Shown here: positions 17,239 to 25,540 of the stretch, piece after piece | Layout of the letters: the number at the start of each line of letters is the position of its first letter | How positions within the stretch are numbered: the stretch's first letter is position 1 | Assembly: GCA_002707985.1 (NCBI GenBank) | Contig: PAOI01000005.1 | Location: forward strand, 99,707-160,446 | Length of the DNA stretch: 60,740 nt | From: Sphingomonas sp. | GTDB lineage: Bacteria; Pseudomonadota; Alphaproteobacteria; Sphingomonadales; Sphingomonadaceae | Reading direction: 5' to 3' | The notes under the pieces: generated by a model | Databases searched by the model: none | What the model was told of the DNA's origin: nothing | What the model saw: only the letters and a program-made list of their open reading frames with translations | Program-made: the position numbers and the translations under genes

Positions 17239-18940
17239 GCGTTTCGGCGCTGGCTCCAGGATGCGTCACTGCACCCTTATAGGCAGGACCGACCGTCTGG
17301 GTATAGCGCCACAGCGCGCCGGACTGATAGTCGTTGACGCGCGGTTTCCATGCCGCACGCCGATCGGCCAGCACATCGTCCGCAACCAGCAGGTCGATCG
17401 TTCCCGCGACGGCATCGATGCGGATCGTGTCCCCGTTCTCGACCAGTGCGATCGGACCGCCTTCGGCCGCTTCCGGGCCGACATGGCCGATGCAGAAGCC
17501 GCGCGTGCCGCCGGAAAACCGTCCGTCGGTGATCAGCGCGACCTTCTCGCCCATGCCGAGGCCATAGAGCGCCGCGGTGGTCGACAGCATCTCGCGCATG
17601 CCCGGGCCGCCCTTGGGCCCTTCATAGCGGATGACGATCACTTCGCCTTCGTTGATCGATCGCTGTTCGACGGCGGCGAAGGCATCTTCCTCGCAATCGA
17701 ACACTCGCGCCGGCCCTTCGAACTCGAGCCGTGCCAGACCAGCCACCTTCACGATCGCGCCTTCGGGTGCAAGGCTGCCGGTGAGGCCCACCCCCCCGCC
17801 GGTCGGCGACAGCGGCGTCTTGATGTCGTGAATCACCTTCTGATCGGGGTTCCAGCTGACCTGATCGATATTCTCGCCGAGCGTCTTGCCGGTCACGGTC
17901 ATGCAATTGCCGTCCAGATAGCCGCCATCGAGCATCGTCTTCATCAGCATATACACGCCGCCGGCTTCATACATGTCCTTGGCGACATAGTTCCCGCCGG
18001 GTTTGAGGTCCGCGATGTAAGGCGTTGATTTGAAAGCTTCTGCGACATCGTGCAGATCGAATTCGATCCCTGCTTCGTTCGCCATGGCGGGCAGGTGCAG
18101 CGCCGCATTGGTCGATCCGCCCGTCGCCGCCACCACGCGCGCGGCGTTGATGAAGGCTTCGCGCGTGCAGATATCGCGCGGGCGCAGATTGCGCTCGATC
18201 AGCTCCATCACCTGATGTCCCGCCGCCACTGCGATCTGCTCTCGCGTCGAATAGGGCGCGGGGACCATGTTCGAGTTGGGCAGGGACAGGCCGATCGCCT
18301 CGCCCACGCACGCCATGGTGTTGGCCGTGAACTGGCCGCCACAGGCGCCATGGCCCGGACAGGCGACTTTCTCGAGCGCATGGACTTCGGAAATCGGGCA
18401 GGTTCCGGCGGCGAATTTACCGACCACTTCGAACACATCGACGACAGTGACGTCCTTGTCCTGATAGCGGCCCGGCAGAATCGATCCACCATAGACGAAG
18501 ATCGACGGGATATTGAGGCGCAGCATCGACATCATCATGCCCGGCAGCGACTTGTCGCATCCGGCAAAGCCGACCAGCGCGTCATAGCAATGGCCCCGGA
18601 CGCTGAGTTCTACCGAATCGGCGATGATTTCGCGGCTGACCAGCGAGGATTTCATCCCCTGATGGCCCATCGCAATGCCGTCGGTCACGGTGATCGTGTT
18701 GAACCGGCGGGGCGTGCCGCCATTCTGAATCACGCCTTCGCGTGCGGCATCCGCCTGCGCGTTGAGCGTGGTGTTGCACGGCGCGCTGTCGTTCCCCGCG
18801 CTGGCGAGCGCGACGAACGGCTTGGCGATATCGGCCTCATCGAGGCCCATCGCGTAATAATAGCTGCGGTGCGGCGCCCGTTCGGGGCCGACGGTTACAT
18901 GGCGGCTCGGAAGCCGGCTCTTGTCGAAACGATTGGTCAT
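17219..18940 (-). CDS. ilvD: Dihydroxy-acid dehydratase
   Basis: Dehydrates 2,3-dihydroxy-isovalerate and -methylvalerate in branched-chain amino acid synthesis, using an iron-sulfur cluster and Mg2+. The length, 573 residues, is normal. Landmarks are [10 protein letters not shown] (about 57), the cluster-ligand segment [13 protein letters not shown] (about 122-134), [17 protein letters not shown] (about 193-209), and the C-terminal [23 protein letters not shown]. No strong ribosome site precedes the ATG, which lies 11 bases after the stop of the amidohydrolase gene, so it may rely on readthrough from the upstream gene. Confidence 0.97.
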   Translation of the reverse strand: MTNRFDKSRLPSRHVTVGPERAPHRSYYYAMGLDEADIAKPFVALASAGNDSAPCNTTLNAQADAAREGVIQNGGTPRRFNTITVTDGIAMGHQGMKSSLVSREIIADSVELSVRGHCYDALVGFAGCDKSLPGMMMSMLRLNIPSIFVYGGSILPGRYQDKDVTVVDVFEVVGKFAAGTCPISEVHALEKVACPGHGACGGQFTANTMACVGEAIGLSLPNSNMVPAPYSTREQIAVAAGHQVMELIERNLRPRDICTREAFINAARVVAATGGSTNAALHLPAMANEAGIEFDLHDVAEAFKSTPYIADLKPGGNYVAKDMYEAGGVYMLMKTMLDGGYLDGNCMTVTGKTLGENIDQVSWNPDQKVIHDIKTPLSPTGGGVGLTGSLAPEGAIVKVAGLARLEFEGPARVFDCEEDAFAAVEQRSINEGEVIVIRYEGPKGGPGMREMLSTTAALYGLGMGEKVALITDGRFSGGTRGFCIGHVGPEAAEGGPIALVENGDTIRIDAVAGTIDLLVADDVLADRRAAWKPRVNDYQSGALWRYTQTVGPAYKGAVTHPGASAETHVYADI

Positions 18941-18951
18941 GGCGCGAACGC

Positions 18952-19689
18952 CTATGTCGCGGGAGACCCGTTGGACGCAAGGCTATTGCGCACATGCGCG
19001 ATCATTTGTTGCATCCGTCCGCTCCACAAACGCACGCCATCCGGGTCAGCAATACCATCGGCGCGAATTTCGACCGCGATATAGGGGATGCCATGCGCTT
19101 CGGCATGGCGGTTGAGCGTCGCATTGAGCAGCTTGCCCGAATAAGGCTCGTTGTCGCCGACCTCCAGCCCCTGCCCGCGCAGCCATTCGATTGCGATGCG
19201 CGCAGCGCGTTCGTCCTGATTGTAGAGGATGCCGACCGTCCATGGGCGCGCAACATCGCTGGTTGCCAGCCTGGGGGTGAAGCTGTGGATCGAAACGATC
19301 AGCTCGGGGCGATATGCGGCAACCTGTCGGGCGATCGCCTCGTGATAGGGATCGTAAAAGCGCGCGATCCGATCCCCGCGATCCGCACCGATATTGCCCG
19401 GAATATCCCAACCGTCGCTTTCGGTGGGGATCAGCTTGGGATGGTCGGGCTCGCGATGCAGGTCGATCACGAGCCGCGATACGGTAGCGAGCACTGCCGG
19501 CGAATCGAAAGCCTCGGCGAGCCACTTCGCCACATCCAGCGCGCCCGTATCGACGGCGATATGCATCTGATACAAATCGTCGGGGTTCAGCGTGACGCCA
19601 AGATCGATATCGTACGGAACATGCGAAGACGCATGATCGCAGATGATCAGCAGCCCCGCATCGTGGCCGTTCAGGACTTCGGCCACCAT
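18952..19689 (-). CDS. N-formylglutamate amidohydrolase family protein
   Basis: A 245-residue hydrolase of the HutG2/N-formylglutamate deformylase family, zinc dependent. Visible family signatures are [13 protein letters not shown] near residue 13, [16 protein letters not shown] near 43, [14 protein letters not shown] near 69, and [11 protein letters not shown] near 129, followed by the [12 protein letters not shown] and YIAVEIRAD segments. No other histidine-utilisation genes are present nearby, so the substrate is uncertain. The ATG overlaps the stop of the enoyl-CoA hydratase gene by one base (TGATG). Confidence 0.9.
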   Translation of the reverse strand: MVAEVLNGHDAGLLIICDHASSHVPYDIDLGVTLNPDDLYQMHIAVDTGALDVAKWLAEAFDSPAVLATVSRLVIDLHREPDHPKLIPTESDGWDIPGNIGADRGDRIARFYDPYHEAIARQVAAYRPELIVSIHSFTPRLATSDVARPWTVGILYNQDERAARIAIEWLRGQGLEVGDNEPYSGKLLNATLNRHAEAHGIPYIAVEIRADGIADPDGVRLWSGRMQQMIAHVRNSLASNGSPAT

Positions 19690-20426
19690 CAGTAGTTCGG
19701 TCGCCGCCGTGACCGGAACGCCGCCAGCCCTTCGCCGAACTCATCCCCGCCGAAACTCGCTTCGAAATCCACGTCATGGGCTTGCTGCCCCGGATCGGCG
19801 AGCGTCCGCTTGAGCAGGCGTATCGCTTCGGGCGCATTGGCGGCGATGCGATCGGCAAAGGCCGTCGCAAGCGGCAGGGCGTCTTCGGTACGCAGTTCGA
19901 TCAGCCCGATCTTCTCGGCATCGATCGCGTCGATGATTTCGCAGGTGAAGAGCATGCGGGCAGCCTGTCCCTTCCCCACTTGCGCTGCAAGACGAGCGAC
20001 ATCCTCACGCGGATAGCCGATGCCGAGCTTGGCAGGAGTAACCGCAAACTCCGCAGCGCCGCCGCCGATTCGGAAATCGCAGGCGAGCGCGAGCGCGACT
20101 GCCGCGCCATAGCATCCCCCATCGATCGCCGCGATCACCGGCATCGGCAGCGCAGCCAGCGGGTCCATCGCCGCGCGCATCGCACGCCGGAAGCGACTTC
20201 GCTGATCGGGATCGCTGCGCAGGCTTTCGAACTCGCCGATATCTGCGCCGGCGCTGAAAATGCCCGGTGCGGCGGAACGCAGGATCACGGCGCGCGCATC
20301 GCTGGCGGCGATATCGGCGACGGCGGCCGCCAGCGCCTCCCAGCCCGAAATGGGAATGGCATTGCGCGCGCCCGCCCGATCGAGCGTCAGCAGGGCAACA
20401 TGGCCTTCGCGTGTCAGGTGAATCAT
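19689..20426 (-). CDS. Enoyl-CoA hydratase/isomerase family protein
   Basis: A 245-residue crotonase-fold protein. ILRSAAPGIFSAGADIGEFESL near residue 46 gives the first oxyanion-hole segment, and AAIDGGCYGAAVALALACDFRI near residue 100 the second. A Glu or Asp at the usual general-acid place in the helix after GYP is not obvious, so activity could be hydratase, isomerase or another crotonase reaction. It is the first gene of the run that continues with the amidohydrolase, ilvD, the lipoprotein and nnrDE. A 158-base gap with two small hairpins separates it from ispE. Confidence 0.88.
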   Translation of the reverse strand: MIHLTREGHVALLTLDRAGARNAIPISGWEALAAAVADIAASDARAVILRSAAPGIFSAGADIGEFESLRSDPDQRSRFRRAMRAAMDPLAALPMPVIAAIDGGCYGAAVALALACDFRIGGGAAEFAVTPAKLGIGYPREDVARLAAQVGKGQAARMLFTCEIIDAIDAEKIGLIELRTEDALPLATAFADRIAANAPEAIRLLKRTLADPGQQAHDVDFEASFGGDEFGEGLAAFRSRRRPNY

Positions 20427-20450
20427 CGCAGCGGCATGTGCCGCATGTCG

Positions 20451-20488
20451 CCCGGCTTGTCACCGGGGATGGCGCCCGCCGAAGCGGG
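20451..20488. repeat. REP-like pair of short palindromes
   Basis: Two adjacent hairpins: CCCGG (20451-20455) with CCGGG (20463-20467), and CCCGC-CGAA-GCGGG (20475-20488). The wording, a CCGG-CTTGTCA-CCGG palindrome next to a CGCTTCGGCG palindrome, is like intergenic REP elements of alphaproteobacteria. Only this copy is in the window. Confidence 0.35.
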
Positions 20489-20584
20489 GACCACCGACGG
20501 ACGTTGCGCTCCCGGCGTTCGATCCGCTGCCCGAAGGAATAGGCGCTGACTGGTCAACGACGGGTTAGGATCGTTGGTAAATGC

Positions 20585-21415
20585 TCAAACGAGTTCGGTT
20601 GCGACTGCCCACCATCCCGGATGCTCCACGCCCGCGCATTCGCACGCGGCTGCACACGCCGCCATGGTGTCGAACAGCGCGAAACATGTCGCGCCCGATC
20701 CCGACATCCGGATGAGATACGCCCCCGGCATCGTTTCGAGCCACGCGATGACGTCACCGATTACCGGCGCAATTGCTTTGGCAGGCGGATAAAGATCGTT
20801 CCGCGACGCCAGGGCGACTTCGATCAATGCCCCGGACGGCAATGCGCCGCCATCCTTGCCGTCCCAGCGCCGGAAAATCTCTCCGGTCGAAACCGCAATG
20901 CCGGGGTTTATCAGCAACACCGGGGTGCCGGGCGCGCCGGCAATCGGTTGCAGCTTTTCCCCGCGCCCCTTCCCGATCGCGGTCGTACTGGCCAGGCAGG
21001 CCGGCACGTCGGATCCCAGATCGTCGGCGATTTGCCACAGCCGGGCGTCATCGGCTGCGATGCCATGCAACCGGACGAGCGCGCGCAACGTCGCCGCCGC
21101 ATCCGCCGATCCGCCACCGATACCGGACGCCACCGGCAACTGCTTTTCCAGATGGATCGTGTGCGATTGCGCGATGCCGAACACGGCGCAAAACGCACGC
21201 TCGGCGCGGAGCACGAGATTGTCCGCTTCGCCGACCAGGGCGTCTGCAAAGTCTCCGCTCACCGCAAAAGCGGGAGCGTCGCTCAGGTTCACAGACACTG
21301 CGTCGCCATGATCGACAAAAGCGAACAGCGTTTCCAGCTCGTGATAGCCGTCCGCGCGCCGCGCGCGGACATGGAGCGCCAGATTGAGCTTTGCCCGCGC
21401 CTGTTCGACGACCAT
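20585..21415 (-). CDS. ispE: 4-diphosphocytidyl-2-C-methyl-D-erythritol kinase
   Basis: Phosphorylates CDP-ME in the MEP pathway to isoprenoid precursors, using ATP. The 276-residue GHMP kinase begins VVEQARAKLNLALHV with the catalytic Lys region, has the ATP loop PVASGIGGGSADAAATLRAL near residue 89, and ends with the C-terminal MSGSGATCFALF motif. The start ATG 21415 lies eight bases after the stop of the preceding TPR gene. The family length fits this start; the frame is open further upstream only as an overlap with the TPR gene. Confidence 0.95.
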   Translation of the reverse strand: MVVEQARAKLNLALHVRARRADGYHELETLFAFVDHGDAVSVNLSDAPAFAVSGDFADALVGEADNLVLRAERAFCAVFGIAQSHTIHLEKQLPVASGIGGGSADAAATLRALVRLHGIAADDARLWQIADDLGSDVPACLASTTAIGKGRGEKLQPIAGAPGTPVLLINPGIAVSTGEIFRRWDGKDGGALPSGALIEVALASRNDLYPPAKAIAPVIGDVIAWLETMPGAYLIRMSGSGATCFALFDTMAACAAACECAGVEHPGWWAVATELV

Positions 21416-21422
21416 GACGATT

Positions 21423-23021
21423 TCAGTCGGCGGCCATGGCCGTGCCGGGACCATGGCTGATTTTCCGCTGCAGCCGCGCGCTCTGCTCGGCATCGGCATA
21501 GACGGACGCGGCCTGCCAGGCATAGCGCGCCTCGAACCGGCGACCGACATGCCAATAGGCATCGCCCAGATGCTCGTTGATCTCGCTGCTTCCCGGCGCC
21601 GCCTTTGCCGCGAGTTCGAGCAGCGGCAGTGCCCGATCGACATCGCCTTGCAGGAAATAGGCCCAGCCCAGCGAATCGGTAATCTCCGGGTCGTTGGGGC
21701 GCAGCTCATGCGCCCGCTCGATCAGCGCCGTCGCCTTCGCCAGATTGACCCCGCGCTCGATCTGCGCACGTCCCAGCGTGTCGAGTGCCACGGGTTCGTT
21801 CGGCGCCAGCGCCACGGCCTGCCGCAATGCCGCCAGCGCTTCGTCCCAATGCCCGGCGGCGTCCAGCGCGCGACCGCGCGAAACATAGAGCACCCAATTG
21901 TCCGCGCCCTCCGCACGTGCAATCGCCATCGCATAGGCCTCAGCCGCTGCGTCGTAGCGGTCGTTCGCCGCCAGCAGGTCGCCATAGCTTTGCGCGTCGT
22001 CGCTGGTCGCGCCGCGGCGCGTGGCGATTTCGCGGGCGCGAGTCAGTGCTTCGTCGGTTCGCCCCGCGCGCGCGAGTACGTCGATCGACACAATCCGTGC
22101 CTCGTCGTCGAACGGACTGGAAGATGGGATCTGCGCAAGCGTTTCGAGAGCGACGTCATCGGCTCCGTCACGCGACAGTGCATCGGCAAGCAACAGCCGC
22201 AACCGATCGTCGAGCGGATCGAGCAACAGCCCGGTTCGCGTGAGCATGATCGACAGCACCACGGCATCCTCATGCGCCAGATCGCCCGCGACACGCAGCA
22301 TCATTCGGGACAGGGCGAATGCCATGCCGGGCTTTTGCCGTCCCATGCGGCGGAGATATTCGGAAAGCTCGCCCTGTGCGCCGATCGCCAGAGCCCGCGC
22401 GGCATCGCGCTGGCCGATCGATGCCAGAATGACTGCACCGTCGAGCGCCAGATCGGGACTGCCCCGCCCGCTGGCGATCAGCGTGCGAATGGCCTGGGAT
22501 GCAACCGTGACGTCCCCCGTCGCCAGCCCCAGCAGCGTGCGATTTTCGATGTTGAAGCGGCTTTCCAGCCCGCTGTTCGCCGGTTCGGCAAGCGGGGCGA
22601 ACGGATCGCCTCCGCTTTCATAAGCCTGCCATGCCCGCAGCGACGGCAGCATGAAGTTGAAGGGCCCTTTCGCAACCTCGCCCATCAACCGCTCGGTGGC
22701 TGTCGCATCCTTGTCGCGAACCGCCAGCGCGAGCAGATAGAGCGAGACGTCGGGTGGCGTCGCTTCGTCCGATGCCAGCACCTGTGCCGCGCGTGTCGCC
22801 AGCGGCTCATCACCGGCAGCAAGCGCCTCGCGATAGGCGCGCAGCGCGACCATCTGATCGTCGGGCGCATTGTTCAGCGCGTTGGCATAGGCGGCAACCG
22901 CCGTCTGCACGTCACCGTCCGCGTCCGCCGCCATCGCGCGAACATAGGCACGGCCATCGACCTGCTGCGCCAGCGACGGCCCCGCGCCGACCATCGTCAG
23001 CAGGGCCAGCGCCGATATCAG
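21423..23021 (-). CDS. Secreted tetratricopeptide-repeat protein
   Basis: A protein of about 530 residues made of TPR-like helical pairs; clear repeats such as NWVLYVSRGRALDAAGHWDEAL, LGRAQIERGVNLAKATALIERA and DSLGWAYFLQGDVDRALPLLE lie in the last third. A signal-peptide-like stretch, LISALALLTMVGAGPSLAQ, precedes the mature part. The start is unclear: no ATG, GTG or TTG lies between the etfQO stop and this hydrophobic stretch. The coordinate given is the CTG opening it; the first ATG inside is 22994 and the next upstream, 23135, lies inside etfQO. It probably works in the periplasm as a scaffold. It is followed by ispE. Confidence 0.8.
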   Translation of the reverse strand: MISALALLTMVGAGPSLAQQVDGRAYVRAMAADADGDVQTAVAAYANALNNAPDDQMVALRAYREALAAGDEPLATRAAQVLASDEATPPDVSLYLLALAVRDKDATATERLMGEVAKGPFNFMLPSLRAWQAYESGGDPFAPLAEPANSGLESRFNIENRTLLGLATGDVTVASQAIRTLIASGRGSPDLALDGAVILASIGQRDAARALAIGAQGELSEYLRRMGRQKPGMAFALSRMMLRVAGDLAHEDAVVLSIMLTRTGLLLDPLDDRLRLLLADALSRDGADDVALETLAQIPSSSPFDDEARIVSIDVLARAGRTDEALTRAREIATRRGATSDDAQSYGDLLAANDRYDAAAEAYAMAIARAEGADNWVLYVSRGRALDAAGHWDEALAALRQAVALAPNEPVALDTLGRAQIERGVNLAKATALIERAHELRPNDPEITDSLGWAYFLQGDVDRALPLLELAAKAAPGSSEINEHLGDAYWHVGRRFEARYAWQAASVYADAEQSARLQRKISHGPGTAMAAD

Positions 23022-23025
23022 CCGC

Positions 23026-24681
23026 TTACATGTTGGGATAATTGGGGCCTCCGCCGCCTTCGGGTACGACCCAGTTGATGTTCTGGGTGGGATCCTTGAT
23101 GTCGCAGGTTTTGCAGTGGACGCAATTCTGCGCATTGATCTGGAACCGCGGGGTTCCTTCTTCCAGGCCGACGACTTCATAGACACCTGCCGGGCAATAG
23201 CGCTGCGCGGGCTCCGCGTACACTGGCAGATTATAGTCGATCGGAATGTCCGGATCCTTGAGCGTCAGGTGACATGGCTGGTCTTCCTCATGATTGGTAT
23301 TCGACAGGAATACCGAGGAAAGCCGGTCGAACGTCAGTACGCCGTCGGGCTTGGGATAGGCGATCGGTTTCGCCTGGCTGGCATGGACCAGACTTTCGTG
23401 GTCCGGATGATGGTGCATGGTGAAGGGCATCCGGATGCCGAGATATTCGGCCCACATCGTCATGCCGGCAAACACCGTGCCCCATTCGTCGCCGAACTTC
23501 TTCACCAGCGGCGCGGTGTTCCGCACCATGCGCAGTTCCTTGTACACCCAGCTTGATTCATAGGCAGCGGGATAGGCGGTCAGCTCGTCCGCGCTGCGAT
23601 CGGCCTTCACTGCCTCGAACGCGGCTTCGGCGGCCATCATGCCGCTCTTCATCGCGGTGTGCGTGCCCTTGATGCGCGGCACATTCAGGAAACCAGCGCT
23701 GTCGCCGATCAATGCGCCGCCCGGGAACACCAGCTTGGGCACTGCCTGAAACCCGCCGTCGCTGATCGCGCGCGCACCATAGGAGACGCGTTTGCCGCCT
23801 TCGAGAATCTCCGCAATCGCCGGATGCGTCTTCCAGCGCTGCATCTCTTCGAACGGCGAGAGATAGGGGTTGGAGTAGTTGAGCCAGGTGACGAAGCCGA
23901 GCGCCACCTGCCCGTCCGCCTGATGATAGAGGAAACCGCCGCCATCGGCGTCTTCGCCCAGCGGCCAGCCCTGGGTATGGATGACGCGACCCGGCACATG
24001 CTTGGCCGGATCGATGTCCCACAATTCCTTGATCCCCAGCCCGTAAATCTGGGGATCGCAGTCCTTGCGCAGATCGAACATGCGCATGATCTGTTTCGAC
24101 AGATGCCCTCGGCATCCCTCGCCGAACAGCGTGTAGCGTGCGTGAAGCTCAAGGCCCGGCTGATAATCGGGCTTATGCTCGCCGTCGCGCGCTACGCCCA
24201 TATCGCCGGTCGCGACGCCCTTTACCGAACCATCGTCGTTGAACAGGATCTCGGCAGCGGCAAAGCCGGGGAAAATTTCGACACCCAGTTCCTCGGCCTT
24301 GCCCGCCAGCCAGCGGCACAGATTGCCGAGCGATCCGGTATAAGTGCCCTTGTTGTTCATGAAGGGCGGGATGATGAAATTCGGCATTGCCGACTTGTGC
24401 TTGGCCGAAAGATGCCAGTGAATATTCTCAGTGACCGGCGTCTGCGCCAGCGGGCAGCCATCGTCGCGCCAGGTAGGCAGCAATTCGTCGAGCGCCTTCG
24501 GATCGACCACTGCGCCCGAAAGAATATGCGCGCCGACTTCGGATCCTTTTTCGAGGATGCAGACCGAAACTTCGCTGCCGGATTCATTGGCGAGCTGCTT
24601 CAGCCGGATCGCCGCCGAAAGCCCCGCCGGACCGGCACCGACGATCACCACGTCATAGGGCATCGACTCGCGTTCGCTCAT
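23026..24681 (-). CDS. Electron transfer flavoprotein-ubiquinone oxidoreductase
   Basis: Passes electrons from electron-transfer flavoprotein (fatty acid and amino acid oxidation) to ubiquinone at the membrane. The 551-residue protein has the FAD-binding VIVGAGPAGLSAAIRL near residue 13, ILEKGSEVGAHILSGAV, and a C-terminal 4Fe-4S segment, RYCPAGVYE and NCVHCKTCDIKDPTQN, ending GGGGPNYPNM. The start at 24681 has an AAGGAG ribosome site six bases upstream; ATG 24687 is too close to it. A stable hairpin abuts the ribosome site on the 5' side. Confidence 0.95.
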   Translation of the reverse strand: MSERESMPYDVVIVGAGPAGLSAAIRLKQLANESGSEVSVCILEKGSEVGAHILSGAVVDPKALDELLPTWRDDGCPLAQTPVTENIHWHLSAKHKSAMPNFIIPPFMNNKGTYTGSLGNLCRWLAGKAEELGVEIFPGFAAAEILFNDDGSVKGVATGDMGVARDGEHKPDYQPGLELHARYTLFGEGCRGHLSKQIMRMFDLRKDCDPQIYGLGIKELWDIDPAKHVPGRVIHTQGWPLGEDADGGGFLYHQADGQVALGFVTWLNYSNPYLSPFEEMQRWKTHPAIAEILEGGKRVSYGARAISDGGFQAVPKLVFPGGALIGDSAGFLNVPRIKGTHTAMKSGMMAAEAAFEAVKADRSADELTAYPAAYESSWVYKELRMVRNTAPLVKKFGDEWGTVFAGMTMWAEYLGIRMPFTMHHHPDHESLVHASQAKPIAYPKPDGVLTFDRLSSVFLSNTNHEEDQPCHLTLKDPDIPIDYNLPVYAEPAQRYCPAGVYEVVGLEEGTPRFQINAQNCVHCKTCDIKDPTQNINWVVPEGGGGPNYPNM

Positions 24682-24696
24682 GCTCATCTCCTTCCG

Positions 24697-24727
24697 GGAC
24701 ACACGACATGCTTGTCGTCGCGTGTCC
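24697..24727 (-). promoter_or_regulatory. Hairpin abutting the etfQO ribosome site
   Basis: GGACAC plus ACGACA (24697-24708) pairs with TGTCGT (24713-24718) and GTGTCC (24722-24727), giving 12 base pairs with a 3-base bulge and a TGCT loop. In the minus-strand message it sits directly before the GGAAGGAG ribosome site of etfQO, so it could influence translation or mRNA stability. No ligand is suggested. Confidence 0.4.
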
Positions 24728-24796
24728 GCCACGTCTTGTCTCTGCCCGGATGAAGGCAGATTGACCGCGACGTCAACCCGCGATTCTAAAGGGCTT

Positions 24797-25540
24797 ATGG
24801 GGGCAGAACCAATTCTAGACTGGCGAAAAGAGGCGGCAAGCACGCTCGAATGGTGGCAGGACGCCGGCGTCGACACGCTGCTTCAGGACGAACCGCGCGA
24901 CTGGCTGACGCGTGCCCCCCTCCCCGTTGCCGCTACGGCAATGACGGCGGGCGCCGCCGCCGCGCCCGCTGCGGTCACGGAAGCACTGCCCCAGACACTC
25001 GAGAGCTTCGTCGCATGGCGGATGGGCGAACACGCGCCGGAAGCCAATTGGTTCGCCCCGCGCGTTGCGCCCGAAGGGGATGCTTCGGCGCCACTGATGA
25101 TCGTCACCGACATGCCCGAATCGGTCAGTGGCGAATCGCCTTCGCTGATCGGCGGCGCGGCGGGACGGCTTTTCGATCGGATGCTCGCCGCGATCGGAAC
25201 GGCGCGGGCGGACGTGTATATCGTGCCGGTCGCCTGGGCCGCGCCGGTGGCAACGCAATTGCCGCCCGATTCCGAAGCGCGCCTCGTCGAACTCGCCCGC
25301 CATCACATTGCGCTCGCATCGCCCAAACAGCTGCTTTTGCTCGGTCGCACGACAGAACGACTCCTGCTTGAGACGGACGGGGCGGACGCGGCGCATGGTT
25401 TAGGATATGTAAACCACTCGCGGGGCAGGATGGCGGCAGTGGCGTGTCTTCATCCCCGATTTTTGTTGAAGCATCCCGCAAATAAAGCGGACGCCTGGAA
25501 GACCCTTCAAATGTTGCTGATCCGGGGGAGCAGCCTGTGA
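24797..25540 (+). CDS. Degenerate uracil-DNA glycosylase-like protein
   Basis: A 247-residue protein aligned by eye with family 4 type uracil-DNA glycosylases. The core segment LIGGAAGRLFDRMLAAIGTARADVYIVPVAWAAPV matches the GRAGQLLDRMLAAIGL...VYITN region, and CLHPRFLLKHPANKADAWKTLQ matches the C-terminal HPSYLLR motif. However the catalytic GE-x-PG motif is replaced by VTDMPES, and the four cysteines of the iron-sulfur cluster are missing. It starts at ATG 24797 and is coupled by GTGA to the lytic transglycosylase gene. It is probably not an active glycosylase; a DNA-binding or other role is possible. Confidence 0.7.
   Translation: MGAEPILDWRKEAASTLEWWQDAGVDTLLQDEPRDWLTRAPLPVAATAMTAGAAAAPAAVTEALPQTLESFVAWRMGEHAPEANWFAPRVAPEGDASAPLMIVTDMPESVSGESPSLIGGAAGRLFDRMLAAIGTARADVYIVPVAWAAPVATQLPPDSEARLVELARHHIALASPKQLLLLGRTTERLLLETDGADAAHGLGYVNHSRGRMAAVACLHPRFLLKHPANKADAWKTLQMLLIRGSSL

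Noticed and set aside
20427..20584. A tRNA gene in the echA-ispE gap
   Set aside because: GGCGTTCGATCC looks like a T-loop, but no acceptor, D or anticodon stems can be formed around it.
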